Shown piece by piece: positions 32,001 through 45,375 of a stretch of 64,000 nt of DNA. Below the pieces are notes generated by a model, which was not told the origin of the DNA, made no database searches, and saw nothing but the letters and a program-made list of their open reading frames with translations. Made by a program: the position numbers and the translations under genes. The stretch is taken from NCBI GenBank assembly GCA_025094145.1, contig JALLLS010000055.1, forward strand, positions 62,001 through 126,000, read 5' to 3'. Source of the DNA: Spinellus fusiger (taxonomy: Eukaryota > Mucoromycota > Mucoromycetes > Mucorales > Phycomycetaceae). How positions within the stretch are numbered: the stretch's first letter is position 1; each line of letters opens with the position of its first letter.

Positions 32001-33039
32001 GAATATCTCAAGAAGATAGTAGGACTAAAGACATCATTGTGTTTAACTGAATTATAGAAAATGGGAGGGGTACTTGTGTTTTGACTTTGGGACACTTTTT
32101 AGTTATTTTGTAGTAGAGTGTATCCTTAGTGACTATAAAAGTATAATACTTTGCTTGTAGCCAACACACAGATTTACAATTGTATAGGCTGCGGAATGAT
32201 CCATCAGAAAAACAATGAATAAACGTTACATCTAGTGAGAAGTTTTTATCAAGTTGCAACAGAAACTAGAAATGATTTTCTATTATAATATATTATTACT
32301 TTTGCTTATTTGCTAAACACTGATTTGTTTATGTGAATAAGAGTAGCTTTCATCTGGGGATCAATATTTACCTTTATACTTTTAGAACCAGCTTTAGGCG
32401 TCATTGCTTCTATTATTAAGCTTATAATGGCACACTCATTTGATTTACACTAAAACTTACACAATAAACTTGTCCTTGGATGTTTGGAAATCACAGCGAG
32501 CAATTAAAGTAGAATGGAGTAGGATCATAGTGATGTAATCTACTTTGGAATCAGCTTGAATTTCCTTTCTCTTTGCTTTTATTAGTTTTTACAAAACAAT
32601 AAGAATTGTCACTGCTCAACTCCACTTGACAATAAAAGATTTGACTGTCCTGATGCTACTTGGACATAAACAAAGTAAAATAGAGTCATCTCTCAACCAT
32701 TCTATTCTATTATCATCAAGCATGACCCTTCTCCTGAACAGATTTAATTATAAAAAGATATTCTTAGCACTCATCAGCCGTCGTACGATAATATATAAAA
32801 CTGTGTTTCTGACATATACTAAAGTGTACTAACAAATGAAATTAACATCGGATATCTATGGTTGAATAGTATCACATTTTTTATGGCCGCCCTTTGTATC
32901 TGACATTTAATTAGCTTGTAATTTCTCAAGATACAGCTCTGGAGAAATAATGAAGACAATTATACCAGGGCGAAAAAATGCTTTATCTCTATTAAGGAGG
33001 AGACAGTATTTTTCAGCTAATCAGAATACTATTAAAATT

Positions 33040-33086
33040 CAAATTACGATATTTCCTTATGTATTATAAAAATCTCCTAGTGTGTA
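33040..33086. repeat. Solo end of the Fanzor-type TIR element
   Basis: ATTTCCTTATGTATTATAAA followed by AATCTCCTAGTGTGTA corresponds to the right end of copy B (TTTCCTTTTATATCCTAAAG, then ATCTCTTGGTGTGTA). No partner end was found nearby. Confidence 0.6.
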
Positions 33087-36000
33087 GCAGAGTTAAAGTG
33101 GAAATAGTAGATACAAATTTGACACATGTCAAATGCTTATGTAATTTTAACTCTTGCGAAATATTTTAGACACATTTGGGAATACTTAATAAAAGTATCA
33201 AGAGTACAAAATAGTTACTTGTGACAGTAAAGAAAAGAAATATATATCTATATATATCTATATATAAAAACCTGTGCTAAAGCATAAAAGATGGAAATGA
33301 ATAAAGTAGAATAGAATGAAACATAAAATAGACCCAGGATAAATAATTATGATAGAATATGTATTTAATATGCTTGAAATATAATATGCAGTATTAAACT
33401 ACAAAAAAAGCTGGGACTGTGAATGGGATAAGTTGAAGAAAGATGACAGTATATGAGCTATTCTTTATTTCACTATTTATTATTATTAGATTTTGTCATT
33501 CTAATGTTTGGAAATTAAACTGCATTTAAAAGCTTGTGTTATTGAATAAAAAGTGTTATTTGCCGTGGGAGTATCCAAATTCTGATGGAAAATACTACCA
33601 TGTCTAGGGAGATATTTTACTGATTATTATCTTTGTACCTTTTTTAGGGGGAGAGATGGTGAATTAAGGGGGGTGGTGTTCTGTAATAAGCAGTTAAAAT
33701 AAACAAAAATATGACCTGATTACTTTATCATTGGAAATGCACTCAGTTAGTAAAAGGTGGTTTATTATGGTCATACCTTGTCTATAACTCTAATTTCTAA
33801 CCTTTACATAAGGTAAGCTTGATATTTGTTTTTTGTTTTGTTTTTTAAAAAAGTAATACTGTAAAATAAATATCTTTTATTTTATTGGTAGATGTTATAA
33901 AAAGGTATAAAAAGTATAAAAGGTATAAGACAGTTTACTACCCCAAAAGATGCCGAAACACAGTATACTAGAAAGCCTTTGTGTACCAAAATACATACTG
34001 GAGGATCTTTTTTGTTTTGTTTTGTTATATTTTCAGGCGCGTCACTTTTATAGATACAAATGTAATTAGACTACTTCAAAACATAGCAAGTGTTATTAAA
34101 TAGCTGTTGCTCCATATTCTATAAAAGTATCAAGTGTATAGAATACTATGTAAATAAGGTGGTTTGGTTTATTTTATCTTGTGGCAGCTCTGAGAAAAGA
34201 ACTTCAGTATTCTTCTGAGTCCGAGGGCCGGCTACTAAATGTAATCGATAATGCCGCTGGTCGGTCAAATCTCATCTTACTAAAGCACTTGTCGGAAAGT
34301 TATCCATACTTTACTTACTCTAGGATTTTAGCTTTGGCTTACTCAGATCCTAGTCTGATAATGAGACAACTTCTATATATATTTATAAACATTTTAAGTG
34401 CAGAACATATATCCTTTCTAGTAATGCCCAAATAGATCTTAAATGGATTATTTCGAGGAGTATACTGTGATTGCGTCTACAAGCCATCCATAAAAGAATA
34501 TTTAGCGGAAATTATTAAATTTACATAAATGGAACTTAAATAGATTGAAAGTGTATCATTGAGCTCGTTTAAAGACATACATGATGATTTGTGTTGGTAG
34601 GTGTATCTCCTTACTCCACAAGTGGTCAAGAAGACATTTTTTTGTATTACTTCTTTTCGTGTTGGATATATCTGTCCTACTTAGAATATACCTCATTCCC
34701 CACATACCTTAAGTTTACTGTTGGTAATTTCTGAACAGCATGGGATCATATATTGTTGATCCCATAAGAATAATACTGTTTTGGAATATCAGGGAAAGTA
34801 AATAATTAGTAGGATGCATTCCATAAAATGATGATACCATCTAAACATAGAAACAGCTAGTGGGCTTGAGATGAAGAAAATAATGTACTTCTCGGCGTTC
34901 GAATATAAAATAATTTGATTAGATGAGTTGCATCCTGGCTGAAGGCTTATTGTTAGATAAAGTAAATATAACCAAGCTGATATAGCAAAAGGCTATAATT
35001 CTGAATACTGGTGTATAGAATCAATCATTCTTAATCGAACTAATCAAAATCAGAATAAGATACACCAGTATCTGGTAAAATAATAAAGAAATTAAGTATC
35101 TTGTCCCACAGGACGCATACTTTTAACAATGATCACTAACAAGTTTACATATCGTATATCAAACAGTCATCATGAAAGACAGGTTACAATCCTGCTTGAA
35201 TTGAGAAGGTCAGTCAGTTCAATAGTTCGAATGCTGTTGGACTATCAACAAAGCATTCATGTTTGAATTATTTTTCATATGCATTTGCATGACAGAAAAT
35301 GCTAAATTAAGTTATTAATTACCAAAGTAGATTATTTAGAAGTATAATTCACCATCTCATCTTCAAACTACTGATTGAAAACCAAAAGGTTTATTTTTTT
35401 AGTAGAATTTCTTTTCTTCAGATCCTCATTATAATCACACTCCTAGAGCAAATTAGGTATTCTAGCTTAACAAAAAAATTGATGTTAACAAAAGATTTAA
35501 AACTTTATTCAAAAGTAAGCCTGCCTTTGATATATTACGGGGAGTGAATCAATTAAAACTCAACAATTCGAAAATGACATGTCTCTTCATTCTCAGATTG
35601 AAACATCTTATTCTTTGACATGTCTTTAGTCAAAAAATAGACTGCACTTGGAATGACATGTCAAAGTAACTAAAAGGGTATAAAATGGAATAGATTATGT
35701 AACAAAATCCAGGTGGAAAATCTGATCTACATAATTCTGTTACTTTTATCCCCAGGAGAGTGTATTGAGAAACTATGTAAATCTTTTTAAATAAAATAAA
35801 GAACTATCTCTGAATAGCATGCAATAAGTAGATTTTCCGACGAATAGAACGAATATAGTTAGATCGTTATTGAGTATGTAAAATAAATAGAAATTGATAG
35901 GATGCCAATCTATGGATTATAAATATTAACCTCTATCCAAGCAGGTGAACAGATTAGTTTACTTTGAGAGTTATATGCTGCCTTGACATCTCGATAGTAT

Positions 36001-36296
36001 TAAAGCAATATGATATATCATTTTTCACAAGCTATTGTCTTTTATTTTATTTTTTATAAAAAAAAAAGAAACTTAAAATACCAACCAACATGTAATTAAA
36101 GTCTATAGCAAAAGCGACCCTTGGTGAAGAGTATAGGGCAATAGAGAATTGGTTATACTCTCTCTATGCTTATGAGTGTTAGAAGAATAGTTTTTCTCAA
36201 CCCAGGCTATCTTCAATAAAACGAGATTTCAGTGTATTCAGATAAGTAGCTTATTATAACTGTCTACAGAAAATTATATCATAAATACTGTATTAC

Positions 36297-36400
36297 AGTT
36301 CAAAGTATTTTTTATTTTCATTCTCCAAACGCCTTTATATCATTTACACATTGGGTAGAATAGATGCCCTATGAAATTTTAGCAGATAAAAATGAGAAGA
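36297..36400 (-). repeat. LINE 3'-tail relic
   Basis: It starts ACAGTTCAAAGTATTTTTTA, as at 21499-21518. It then keeps weak colinear matches (CATTGGG, CCCTATGA) with the 3' UTR of the LINE at 21503-23257. It is probably a heavily truncated old insertion. Confidence 0.5.
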
Positions 36401-38954
36401 TGAAATTATAAATAAATGGTTAGAAAGCCATGATGCAAGAAGAGTAACAGAACAGAACAGAACAGAATATTTATGATGAAAATAACGTATTACAACTACA
36501 GTAGAATGAGTTTATGTGAACCCAAGAAATAGTAGTGTAACTCTGATTCTCCCCCACTTTGCTTCAAACAAGTAACATCGTAATCTAAATTCTTAAATAT
36601 TCTCATAATGCCGTTGCCTTTCCTGACAGAGTACAAATAATTGACATGCCACAAAAGTATTAATTGTACTCATGAAGGTACTTAGCTGATTATTTCAATG
36701 CACAATGCTTTGATTATAACTTGCATTAAAAATATATACATTTAATTTTAATATAAATTGAATAGATAGAATTGGTATAATCAATTTTCTATAACAATTC
36801 AGATATATGCAGGTACTTTTCTTTCAAATCTCACCGACATCCTACCCATTAGTCGAATGTGATCTACAGTACTTCTCCGGTTAAAATTCTATATCCGAGC
36901 AACCTTTTATTTATCTCTTGAGTTGGTAAACTTCAATGTGACACTAGATGATTTAGCTTTACAAATCGGCCATAAACATCCTTTTATTAGCAATTAGGTG
37001 TAGAAATAAACCGGATAAGGTTGTGACATTACCGATAGAGTGTCCAATACTGTTAAATATAGACTAAATAACTATACTAAAAATTGAGACTTTTAGATGA
37101 AAGAACATTATTGTACAGTTAAAGGATATTATTATTGTCTCAATCAATGGTTTTTACATAGTTTTTTTGTTGTCATTTATTCAGGGTTTTGATTATATAC
37201 ATTGGTATAGAATATCTGATAACAGTTTCCTTCAAAGATAAGGTAGATTGTGATCATTGATTAAATTTTCCTTTGATATGAATACCAAAAAAAAGTATGA
37301 CAGAATAGTCGAGTTAAGATAGTAGACCGATTTAATTTATAATCTAGTGACTTATATGGAAATATAGCACAAAAACACACATGAAATTTTATGGCGAAGC
37401 TCATTGAATTTCTGTTAATAAAAACAATAATGATAAAATAAAATAAGCCTGGAGGAACGTTGGATGATATAAAATATGTTTTCAATAATATATTTGCTTC
37501 TTGATACTACTACTTGTTCAATATTTCCAGTCCTACCTTACAATATTTCTTTGATCCAGTGTCATATTGAGTTTTTATTATATTTCTATGTTGTCTACGG
37601 TTCTGTGGATTGAATTATATCATGAAGCGACCCATATCTGGGATTAGACTAATAGTAAAATATATTATTATTTTTGGTAAGAACTTATGCTATTGCCATA
37701 AAGCTGGTGACAATTATGATAGCCTTGTTGCTTATAGATATGCTCTAACTATGGATAGAAACAAAAAAGAACACTTTCTAAATTGCACAAACATGAATGA
37801 GTCATTGGTGCAGATGTTTTAGTGTTAATGGCTTTCTTTATTGTATTACATTTCGAATTTTTAACAGTGCACATTCAGCTTTTATTATTTAATACTTCAA
37901 TTTAAACTACTCTACTTGTTTAGGAATTTTAGTAGAGCTGTTATCAAAACTAACACATGATCAGTTTCTACGCATTTGAATCTCTATAATTGATTCCCTA
38001 TTTTTGTAAAGTATTACTAGAATGAAATGATAACTAGTTTTTTTTATAATAAGAGTAAATGTTTTTATAGACAATTCCTTCAATTCTTGATATTTCTGAA
38101 GTCACTACAATAATCTTTGGTGTAGATTCTAGCCTTATCATCTGGTGTGATGAACAGGGTGTTTTATAAAACCTGGATGTGTACGTTCACACTGTAATTA
38201 TAGGCTGAGTATAAAAATGTGTATGCAGTTGGACAGTAGGATAATTGCCCATAGATGTAGATTTATTTTTTCCTATAGAGTTGTATCATTAACTTGATAA
38301 AAGGTTATTCAAAGGGATAAAAATAAGAATTAAGTTGGAACTGAAATTAAAATAGAATTTATGCGATAAGATCAAGTCAAAGCAAATAGAAACAAATATT
38401 CATAGTGGCTTAAAGGATGGTGTGATTGTTGTATTCCCTTTTATTTAAATAATATAGATATTTGAATTTGGAATTTGGAAATGATTTACCAGTAAAAATA
38501 AGTTGTGAATCTGTGGCTTTAATGTTCCATTTGGTTGGATACACACTGGTAATGCTTGTTCTAGTGGCTGGCTAGTTGAACTCTATTTTAGTTTCTTGCT
38601 ATTCCATTCTTCTTGCCTTTCTCCGCCTTCTACAGTATTTCTAGAATAGGATGAATACTGTTAAAAATGATATGCACGTACAAACACACATACACATACA
38701 CAGAATATTTATAGTTGAATCATTGTATTTTCTCATGTTAATATTTATAGATAATGAAAAATTAATAAAAAATGCTGAATGCTAAAAACTTAAGAATGTA
38801 TCAATTGCGAAGCTGGTAAGAATAAAATATAGCATAGTTAGTAATTGAAGGACATAAAGAACATAGAGTTTATCTTCTACGTGTTACGAAAATACAATGC
38901 ATAAGAATATATAAATAAATATAAAAGAAAGTGAATGCAAAACTATTTTTGTGC

Positions 38955-40171
38955 TTAGTGTGGCCATTTAGGTCCCAGCCATCCTAACCGACCAAAGACG
39001 CTCCATAGGGTGCTTGCTTTGTTGACGTCAATTCGACAAACTCTCTGAGCATCTGATTTTCGAAATGATGAGTTTTTTTTACTGGCTTCTTGAGCGCCTA
39101 ATATCAATACGCGCTTGCATCTTAAATATTGTTCTGGTGTAAGTCTCAAGGTAGAAGCGATGTGAACTTCTCCAGGATGAAGCTTTTCATAGAATGGAAG
39201 ATCAGAAATATTGGATGGAGAACCTATCAAACAATATTAATTGAACTGTTTATTTATTATCTGTGTGTGCATTATTTACCTTTCCAGGTAACTCGAATGT
39301 GGGATTTTCTGTTAAAGACTTCCATATGAGGAATCCATTCAATATCATAGATGCCAGCTTCGTCTGCATTGATATCAACTTGATCATATACAATGGCAGC
39401 ATCAGTCTTTGACTTTTTCCTTAAGTAGCGTTCAGGTTTTCTGTCAGGTGAATGATTTTTGGATGATTTTGATTTGAAATCAGATGTAAAATCAATTGCA
39501 GTATCAGAAGTGTCTTGTAGAATTCTAAAGTCATTAGATCCTTCACTTGTTCCTGGGGATGGTGTATCCTGTGGGTAGTATTGGCATGGTTGAAAGACTG
39601 GAATTTCTTTTTGTAAAGGACTGATTTGATATAATTCAGATAGATTCATGGTAAAGGTGTCAGGTACATATGTTTCAGGTAATGGGCAACGTCCATAGCA
39701 GCTGCGTTTAGTCATAGGTTCACCGTTTCCTTGAGTGCGATATAGGTTTGTCTTGGTTCTAGGGAATGAATGTGGTATGTATGAATCGCAATGAGATTGA
39801 CTTAAAACCGGTAGTAAAGAGGGTAGGGTAAAGGTGATATCATGTTCTTCTGCACTCTGTGTGTTTGGTATAGAGTCTTTGCGTCGATAAAGACATGCTC
39901 TAGATTTTCGACGAGAGTTTCCAGTAGAAGCAAACACGGTTGGTGGTGACTCCAAGAGCTTGCTTGTGTCATTATTGTTAAAGGTCCAAGACAATAATGG
40001 AGTCTGTGCCCGGACCTTTGGAGTAACAGGCGGAGACAAAAGGACATCCTGTACTTGCTGCTGCTGCTGCTGTTGTGTCTTAGTAATTTCAGAGAAAAAA
40101 TAATCTTTATATAAGGCCTCTGAGTGCTCGTATTTGGTATTGGTTGGATGGAAAATCAATGCTAGGTCCAT
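38955..40171 (-). CDS. SWIRM-domain protein
   Basis: Two exons, 40171-39280 and 39223-38955, give 386 residues; donor GTAAAT, acceptor TGATAG, phase 1. The first ~290 residues are low-complexity with a poly-Gln run (TQQQQQQQVQ) and many Ser/Thr-Pro sites. The C-terminal SWIRM domain spans about 300-380: PFYEKLHPGEVHIASTLRLT, PEQYLRCKRVLILGAQEAS, FRKSDAQRVCRIDVNKAST and LWSVFGRLGWLG. SWIRM domains occur in chromatin complexes. Architecture, with SWIRM at the very C-terminus of a disordered protein, resembles yeast Fun19 and the fission yeast Laf proteins of histone deacetylase complexes. A nuclear chromatin role is therefore inferred. It is the only clear gene between 29 and 45 kb. Confidence 0.85.
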
Positions 40172-43100
40172 TTATGAAGTTTGAGAAATATAAAGAAGAG
40201 AAAGATGCGTTTGACAAAATCTCAAGGCCGTTTAATTATGTCAATCGCAATTGATATCGCGCTGAGACTATTTTTCAAGTGGTATTGGGACTACTACTTT
40301 TGACTGTTCAATAATAGATATTAATGTAGTATCAAAATCGTGTTTATCAAACTCGTATAATAAGAACCAGACCAATCTGCCTTACAATCTTATCTCAGCA
40401 CTTTCGGGGCATTTTCTGAAGTAAAATAATGACATTTTTTAGCTTAATCCGTCTCCCTATTCCTTTAATGTTCAAGTTCCCTTCTATTTACTTTTGCCAA
40501 ATTTGTATAGACAACTAGTCAATAGTAAAACACTTTCTTGGATGTATTTAGACGGAGATATTCATTACTTACCTCCTTAAATTGGGTAAAAAAAAACGGC
40601 GCAAAGAAATCTGTATACTATCTAGCCATTTTTCTTTCAGGCTTCACCATTTATAACATCAAATTATCATATGAGCGCTTTAAAAAGAAATTTATAGTTC
40701 TAAGGAGAGAGAGAAAATACAATACATAAATATTAATCGTTATAATAAAGAACAGAAACTAACACCTTATATGTTTCAAAATTATTAGTCACAATCAACA
40801 TAAAAAATGATGCCAGCACCTATGAAAAACGAATAGAAGAATGCCACTTCAGCTTATTACTACAAAGAGCTTAAAAGAGATTATCTTGTCTTTATAGTAA
40901 CACAGACAATCTAAGTTTAATTATAGTAAGGAAGTACAATAAAACAAGCTATTTCTATTGTAATGTTTACCATCGAACGAATTGAGTAAATCAAATTTAT
41001 TAGCATAATTAGGTTTATATAATATCATAAATGAGACCAATAGTATTATTAACAATAGTGATACCTATAGTGTTCATAATATAAAAATATATTTAGTAGA
41101 AAAGTAGATCTTTCATTAAGTCTATAGTGCTATGTTCAGCAGTTAGTGCAACTGATAAGATCATTATTTGCCTCAATAGAAATTTGCAGGTGCTGTCAGT
41201 TATATCTTGAAAGATAATTTGATAAGAGAGATATTGGCCTATTAAAAGAATCAAGGCTGATGGTTATGCGCTTAGACTTTTTTGTTACATTTAACTTACT
41301 GTGGCTTTATGGATGTGCACGGTCATGATAAAAACTGTTATAGAAATATCAGTTGGAAATTTCTTACTAAAAACTTAAGTCGGTCTTCATTAACATTATA
41401 TCCAATTGCTGAGATCAATTTTATTTTAGAAGAAAATGAGAAAAAATAGGCACAGTAGTTTTGCTGAATGTTCTGTCATCAGTATATTTATAATATATAG
41501 CTTTAACTCATACCATATTGAATCATGCGAGATAAGTGGCTGGTTAATAAAGCATATAGTGGAATTACTAATACATTATCTTTACAGCTAAAGTTAAGTT
41601 GTCATGATATATAGCTAATAGAAATTAGTTTCGTCTTTCAAAGTAGAAATCCTATATTTTCTGGTACTTCACTGAATGTTTTATTTTATAATCATAAATA
41701 AAAATAAGCATTAGATCTCATAAAATTCCAATGTTCAGTGTTTTCCATAATGTTATTTATGTTTATTATTCCCTTTTCTCATTTCTCGGTATCATTATCA
41801 GTGTTTCGTTAAATCATCATATAGATTTCGATTTGGATAAATAACTTTAAAATTATTATAAATAAAATATTTATTTAATGCACCAGTGTTAACGAATAGT
41901 ATATTAGAGCGATCTAGTACCTATAGTAATATTAATTTCGTAGTTATAAGTATCAATATATTGTTTGTTGGCTATAAATTTAGAGTATAGAAACCTTCAA
42001 AATTTAGATGTAGATATAAAATAAACAATTCATATTTACAGTAAACTAAAAGAGTTAGTTTAATCTATTTTATTGTTCTTTTTTGTGTTTATCTTCAAAG
42101 AAATAATCAACGCTTACGGACAGTATCGCTATTTAACATTAACCTCTGGTCACTATAAATAGAGTATATCTGAAGCAAAACAAAGGTAAATAGAAATTAT
42201 AAAATATTAATTCCATTATTGTTAATAAAGAAATATGAGACAATATATTATTTGTCAAATGTTTATGTGTATCAAGTTCTTTAGAATCCAATTAGGTTGT
42301 GTAAAATATATGACAATGATAAAGGCATAATTTTCAATTTTCCGGATTAGATTATGGGATAGATACTCCGATTTTGTCTACTGTCACTTGCATCTGACAG
42401 GGAGTTTCTCACCCTTTATTACAATTAAATAATTTAAATAACATATTGCCACCTTTCTATAATGGTGCTTAAAATAAAGCACTTAAAGAATAGTGTAGAG
42501 ACCCTGATATACACTAAAACACAGTAAAAAGCATCTCACTCAAATGTTTAGCTTATTCCTTTATGGAAAACTAACTATACATATCTAGCAACTGCTGTCT
42601 TTAAAGTTGTAGCATGAAAACCTAGAATAAAAGATAGGAAGGTACTATTGTGGCTATTCCTCCTTGCGTTGGTTCATATGAATGACACTAAATCTAATCG
42701 TTTTACATTAATGGTATACTTGGAAACTCGAGCTCTATCCTTATTGCTATGCCCGTCTAAAAACGGTACATAAATAATATACTCACCTTTTTTTGATATT
42801 GTTTCTTTATTAATTTCTATATCACTATTTTGTATATTAAGCCTGTTGGTAGATAAATCCCTCTAAATAACACAATAAAAAGAGACCCATTTTTGATAAG
42901 TGAAATATTTTGAGGCTCCTCTTATTTTCTTTTGCTGATATATTTAGTATCTTTGGCGTAAACTGACAAATTGATAGATATCAATCTTCTCGGAACATTT
43001 TTAAACAGGTACTCTATCATCAAAAACAACTTTTATTTCATTTTTAAAAAAACTCCTGTTCATTTTTTATTTTATAAATAAAGTACTTATCTTTATCTAC

Positions 43101-45375
43101 CACAATAAATACACAATATGCATAGTATAGACCTCAAACTTAAATTAAATAAAAACAAAAACATATAAATATATAAATATATAAATATATATCAGTGTGT
43201 GTGCAAGAGTATTAGGTGCAAGAATTTAGTATTTAGTGTCTCCACCCCTGAGTCTCTGCCATGGCTTTACACCTCCGTCTCATGCTAGAAATAGTGTTGC
43301 TGGTGGTTTCAATAGGTATTTTCTTCCCATTTCAGCAAAGACATCCTTTAAATCTTGGATAGTATCTCTCGTGGTTATTCTCTTACGGAGTTGACGGTCC
43401 AGAACTTTCAGTGATATTTACTTGTGTTTATCTCAGGGCTTGTTAATGCTAGCTCTTTATCATGGATATGTGGTATTTTCCATTTTATTTACCAACTAGT
43501 ATATAGGTATAGATCTCAGGAATTTTTCTTGAAGAGCATAGTTTAATAATGAGTTCAGTGTTTTGATATATAAAAAAGACTTAGCATAATATTTTCTATT
43601 ATTCATTTCTTTGCTATCCTCAAAACCCAAGCGCCCCTTCTTCAACAAAGGATATTTAATTATCATATTATTATTACATAATATCTAGACATACCTTTTC
43701 CCGCCTCTTTCCATGAGTATGTTCTATTTCCTTATACTTTCTCTAGAATTAATAGTTCTATTATTCTCTGATGCTATTTGCAATATACCAAATAGTTGTT
43801 CTGTTGGCATCAAACATGGGAACAAACTAAACTTGGCTAATATTATCGATGGCTGCCTCGTGTACAATGAATCCATGAGAAAAATCATTGATCTATCTCC
43901 CCTTTTCTTCAAAAAGGTTAATAATCTATTCAGTATTAGTTGGTGAGAAAAACATCGTGTTCCAAAAATAATAGAGGAAACATACTAAAAAAGAATATAT
44001 TTTTTGGACAGAATTATGGTCGGAAAGCTAAAAAGAAAACATTTTTAAGAATTGTGCTGTGCACTTGCGCCAAAGTAATTCTTTTTTTGTCTCTGACTTA
44101 AACTTTCTATTTAAGAAAATATAAAAATGGTAATGTGGTAGACCTGGTCACTTACATTGGGTCTTTTATAAGCTCAACTACAGGAAGTATATGAAACAGA
44201 AAAATCTTACGATAACAATAAGCCAAGAATATATTATAAATGAGATTTGCCTACATTCAAAATATTAATAATAATAATAATGGAAAGTTATTTAATTAAG
44301 AGATTTTCTAAGCCATTCTTTATTAAAATTAGGATACTAAAGATTTATCTACATACTTTTACGCGTCTGAAAAGGGGCAGCTATGGAAAAAGAAAAAGAA
44401 AAAGATCAAATACTAACTGGCTGACTATAAAAAAACTTAAAAAGTGAGTCCCTTTATTTATTTTTCCAGCACTACACTTATCCAATGTAATGCTATTTGT
44501 AATAAGATTAAGTGGGACCCAACAAATGATTACAATGGACAAATAAATATTAGCTTAATAAGAAAATTACTTGTGTATTTATTTTAGAAATATGAGTGCT
44601 TTATTTGAACAAATAGTTATGATTACCAAGGTTGACAGTCAGTAGACAAACTAATGCTTTTTCGGTAATTATGCTTCTATATTATCATTTTCAAAAGAAT
44701 AAATAATACTATAATAATAATAAAAAGATAGATTATTATGTAAGTTCTTAACTTCATTAGCTTATCAAAATATTTTTTAATTCTTTTATTTCTGTTTTAC
44801 AGTCTGAATCCAGTTTGTTTAACCAATCTGATACACAAGATATTGTTAGTAGAATCAATATCTTTAATCTAATACCTATTTCAACTAAGTGAAACAGATA
44901 GTAAAACTATTTCTTAAATATTTGTGCATCAATAATACTAGATACAGACATCTTATGACAGTAGGAATATCACTTTTTTTTAATGATAAATAAAGTTTTG
45001 TTTGCCAAGTACAATCATACTCCTAAGACAACTAAATATTTCAATAAAAATTATTGTTCATATTTTAGGAAAGTTTTTTTTTAATTATCTCACTCCTTTT
45101 CTGATTTTCACATCTATCTTTAACATATCAAGTGAAAGTACAATAAATATTATATTTTGAAGAGACATAAATGAGTATTATTTATGTGAAGTACAAGAAT
45201 AATTCACACATTCAATTTAAAAAGTAAATAGTGAATAAAAATAATAAAGGGTAAAAAGTAAAAGACAAATCTCTTTGTGTTGTGTTTAGTGATTGCTGGA
45301 CCAGCCATATACAAAAGAAAATACGTGTGTATGAGAAGCAACTAATGAGAAGTATAGTAGGATTGTCTCAATCCT
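40172..45375. other. 5.2-kb A+T-rich gene desert
   Basis: No supported gene. It contains a Tc1-like relic (43193-43400). A 77-codon frame (43713-43946) begins with a signal-peptide-like stretch (MSMFYFLILSLELIVLLFSD) but has no other support. Confidence 0.6.
43193..43400 (-). mobile_element. Tc1/mariner transposase C-terminal relic with one TIR end
   Basis: The minus strand reads GKKIPIETTSNTISSMRRRC, then KAMAETQGWRH and a stop at 43233. This matches the C-terminal end of Tc1-like transposases (W-x-x-I-P...SMxRRx...G). Outside the stop lies CAGTGTGTGTGCAAGAGTAT (from 43193), a CAGT-type Tc1 terminus, next to a TATA-rich flank. The catalytic DDE region and other end are not found. Confidence 0.65.

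Larger units (their letters stand above)
29067..38954. other. 9.9-kb A+T-rich gene desert
   Basis: No multi-exon gene, tRNA or rRNA recognised. It contains a solo Fanzor-element end (33040-33086), a LINE 3'-tail relic (36297-36400), several small hairpins (for example 35005-35071) and T-run/A-run dyads. Two short frames (34181-34435, 37610-37822) have slightly more coding-like composition but match nothing known. Transposon ends here are clearly more diverged than those near 9-10 kb and 23-26 kb, suggesting old, decaying repeats. Confidence 0.6.

Noticed and set aside
34181..34435. 84-codon frame MAALRKELQY...
   Set aside because: Slightly coding-like composition but no domain and no neighbouring exon; perhaps a transposon remnant.
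35005..35071. 12-bp inverted repeat ATACTGGTGTAT
   Set aside because: Short, A+T-rich and in a desert where such hairpins are frequent; no flanking duplication.
35201..35260. TTCGAAT motif resembling a tRNA T-loop
   Set aside because: No acceptor, D-arm or anticodon arm could be folded around it; no tRNA was found anywhere in the window.
43713..43946. Possible small secreted protein
   Set aside because: Signal-peptide-like start only; no homologue recognised, no intron or promoter support, single short frame in A+T-rich DNA.
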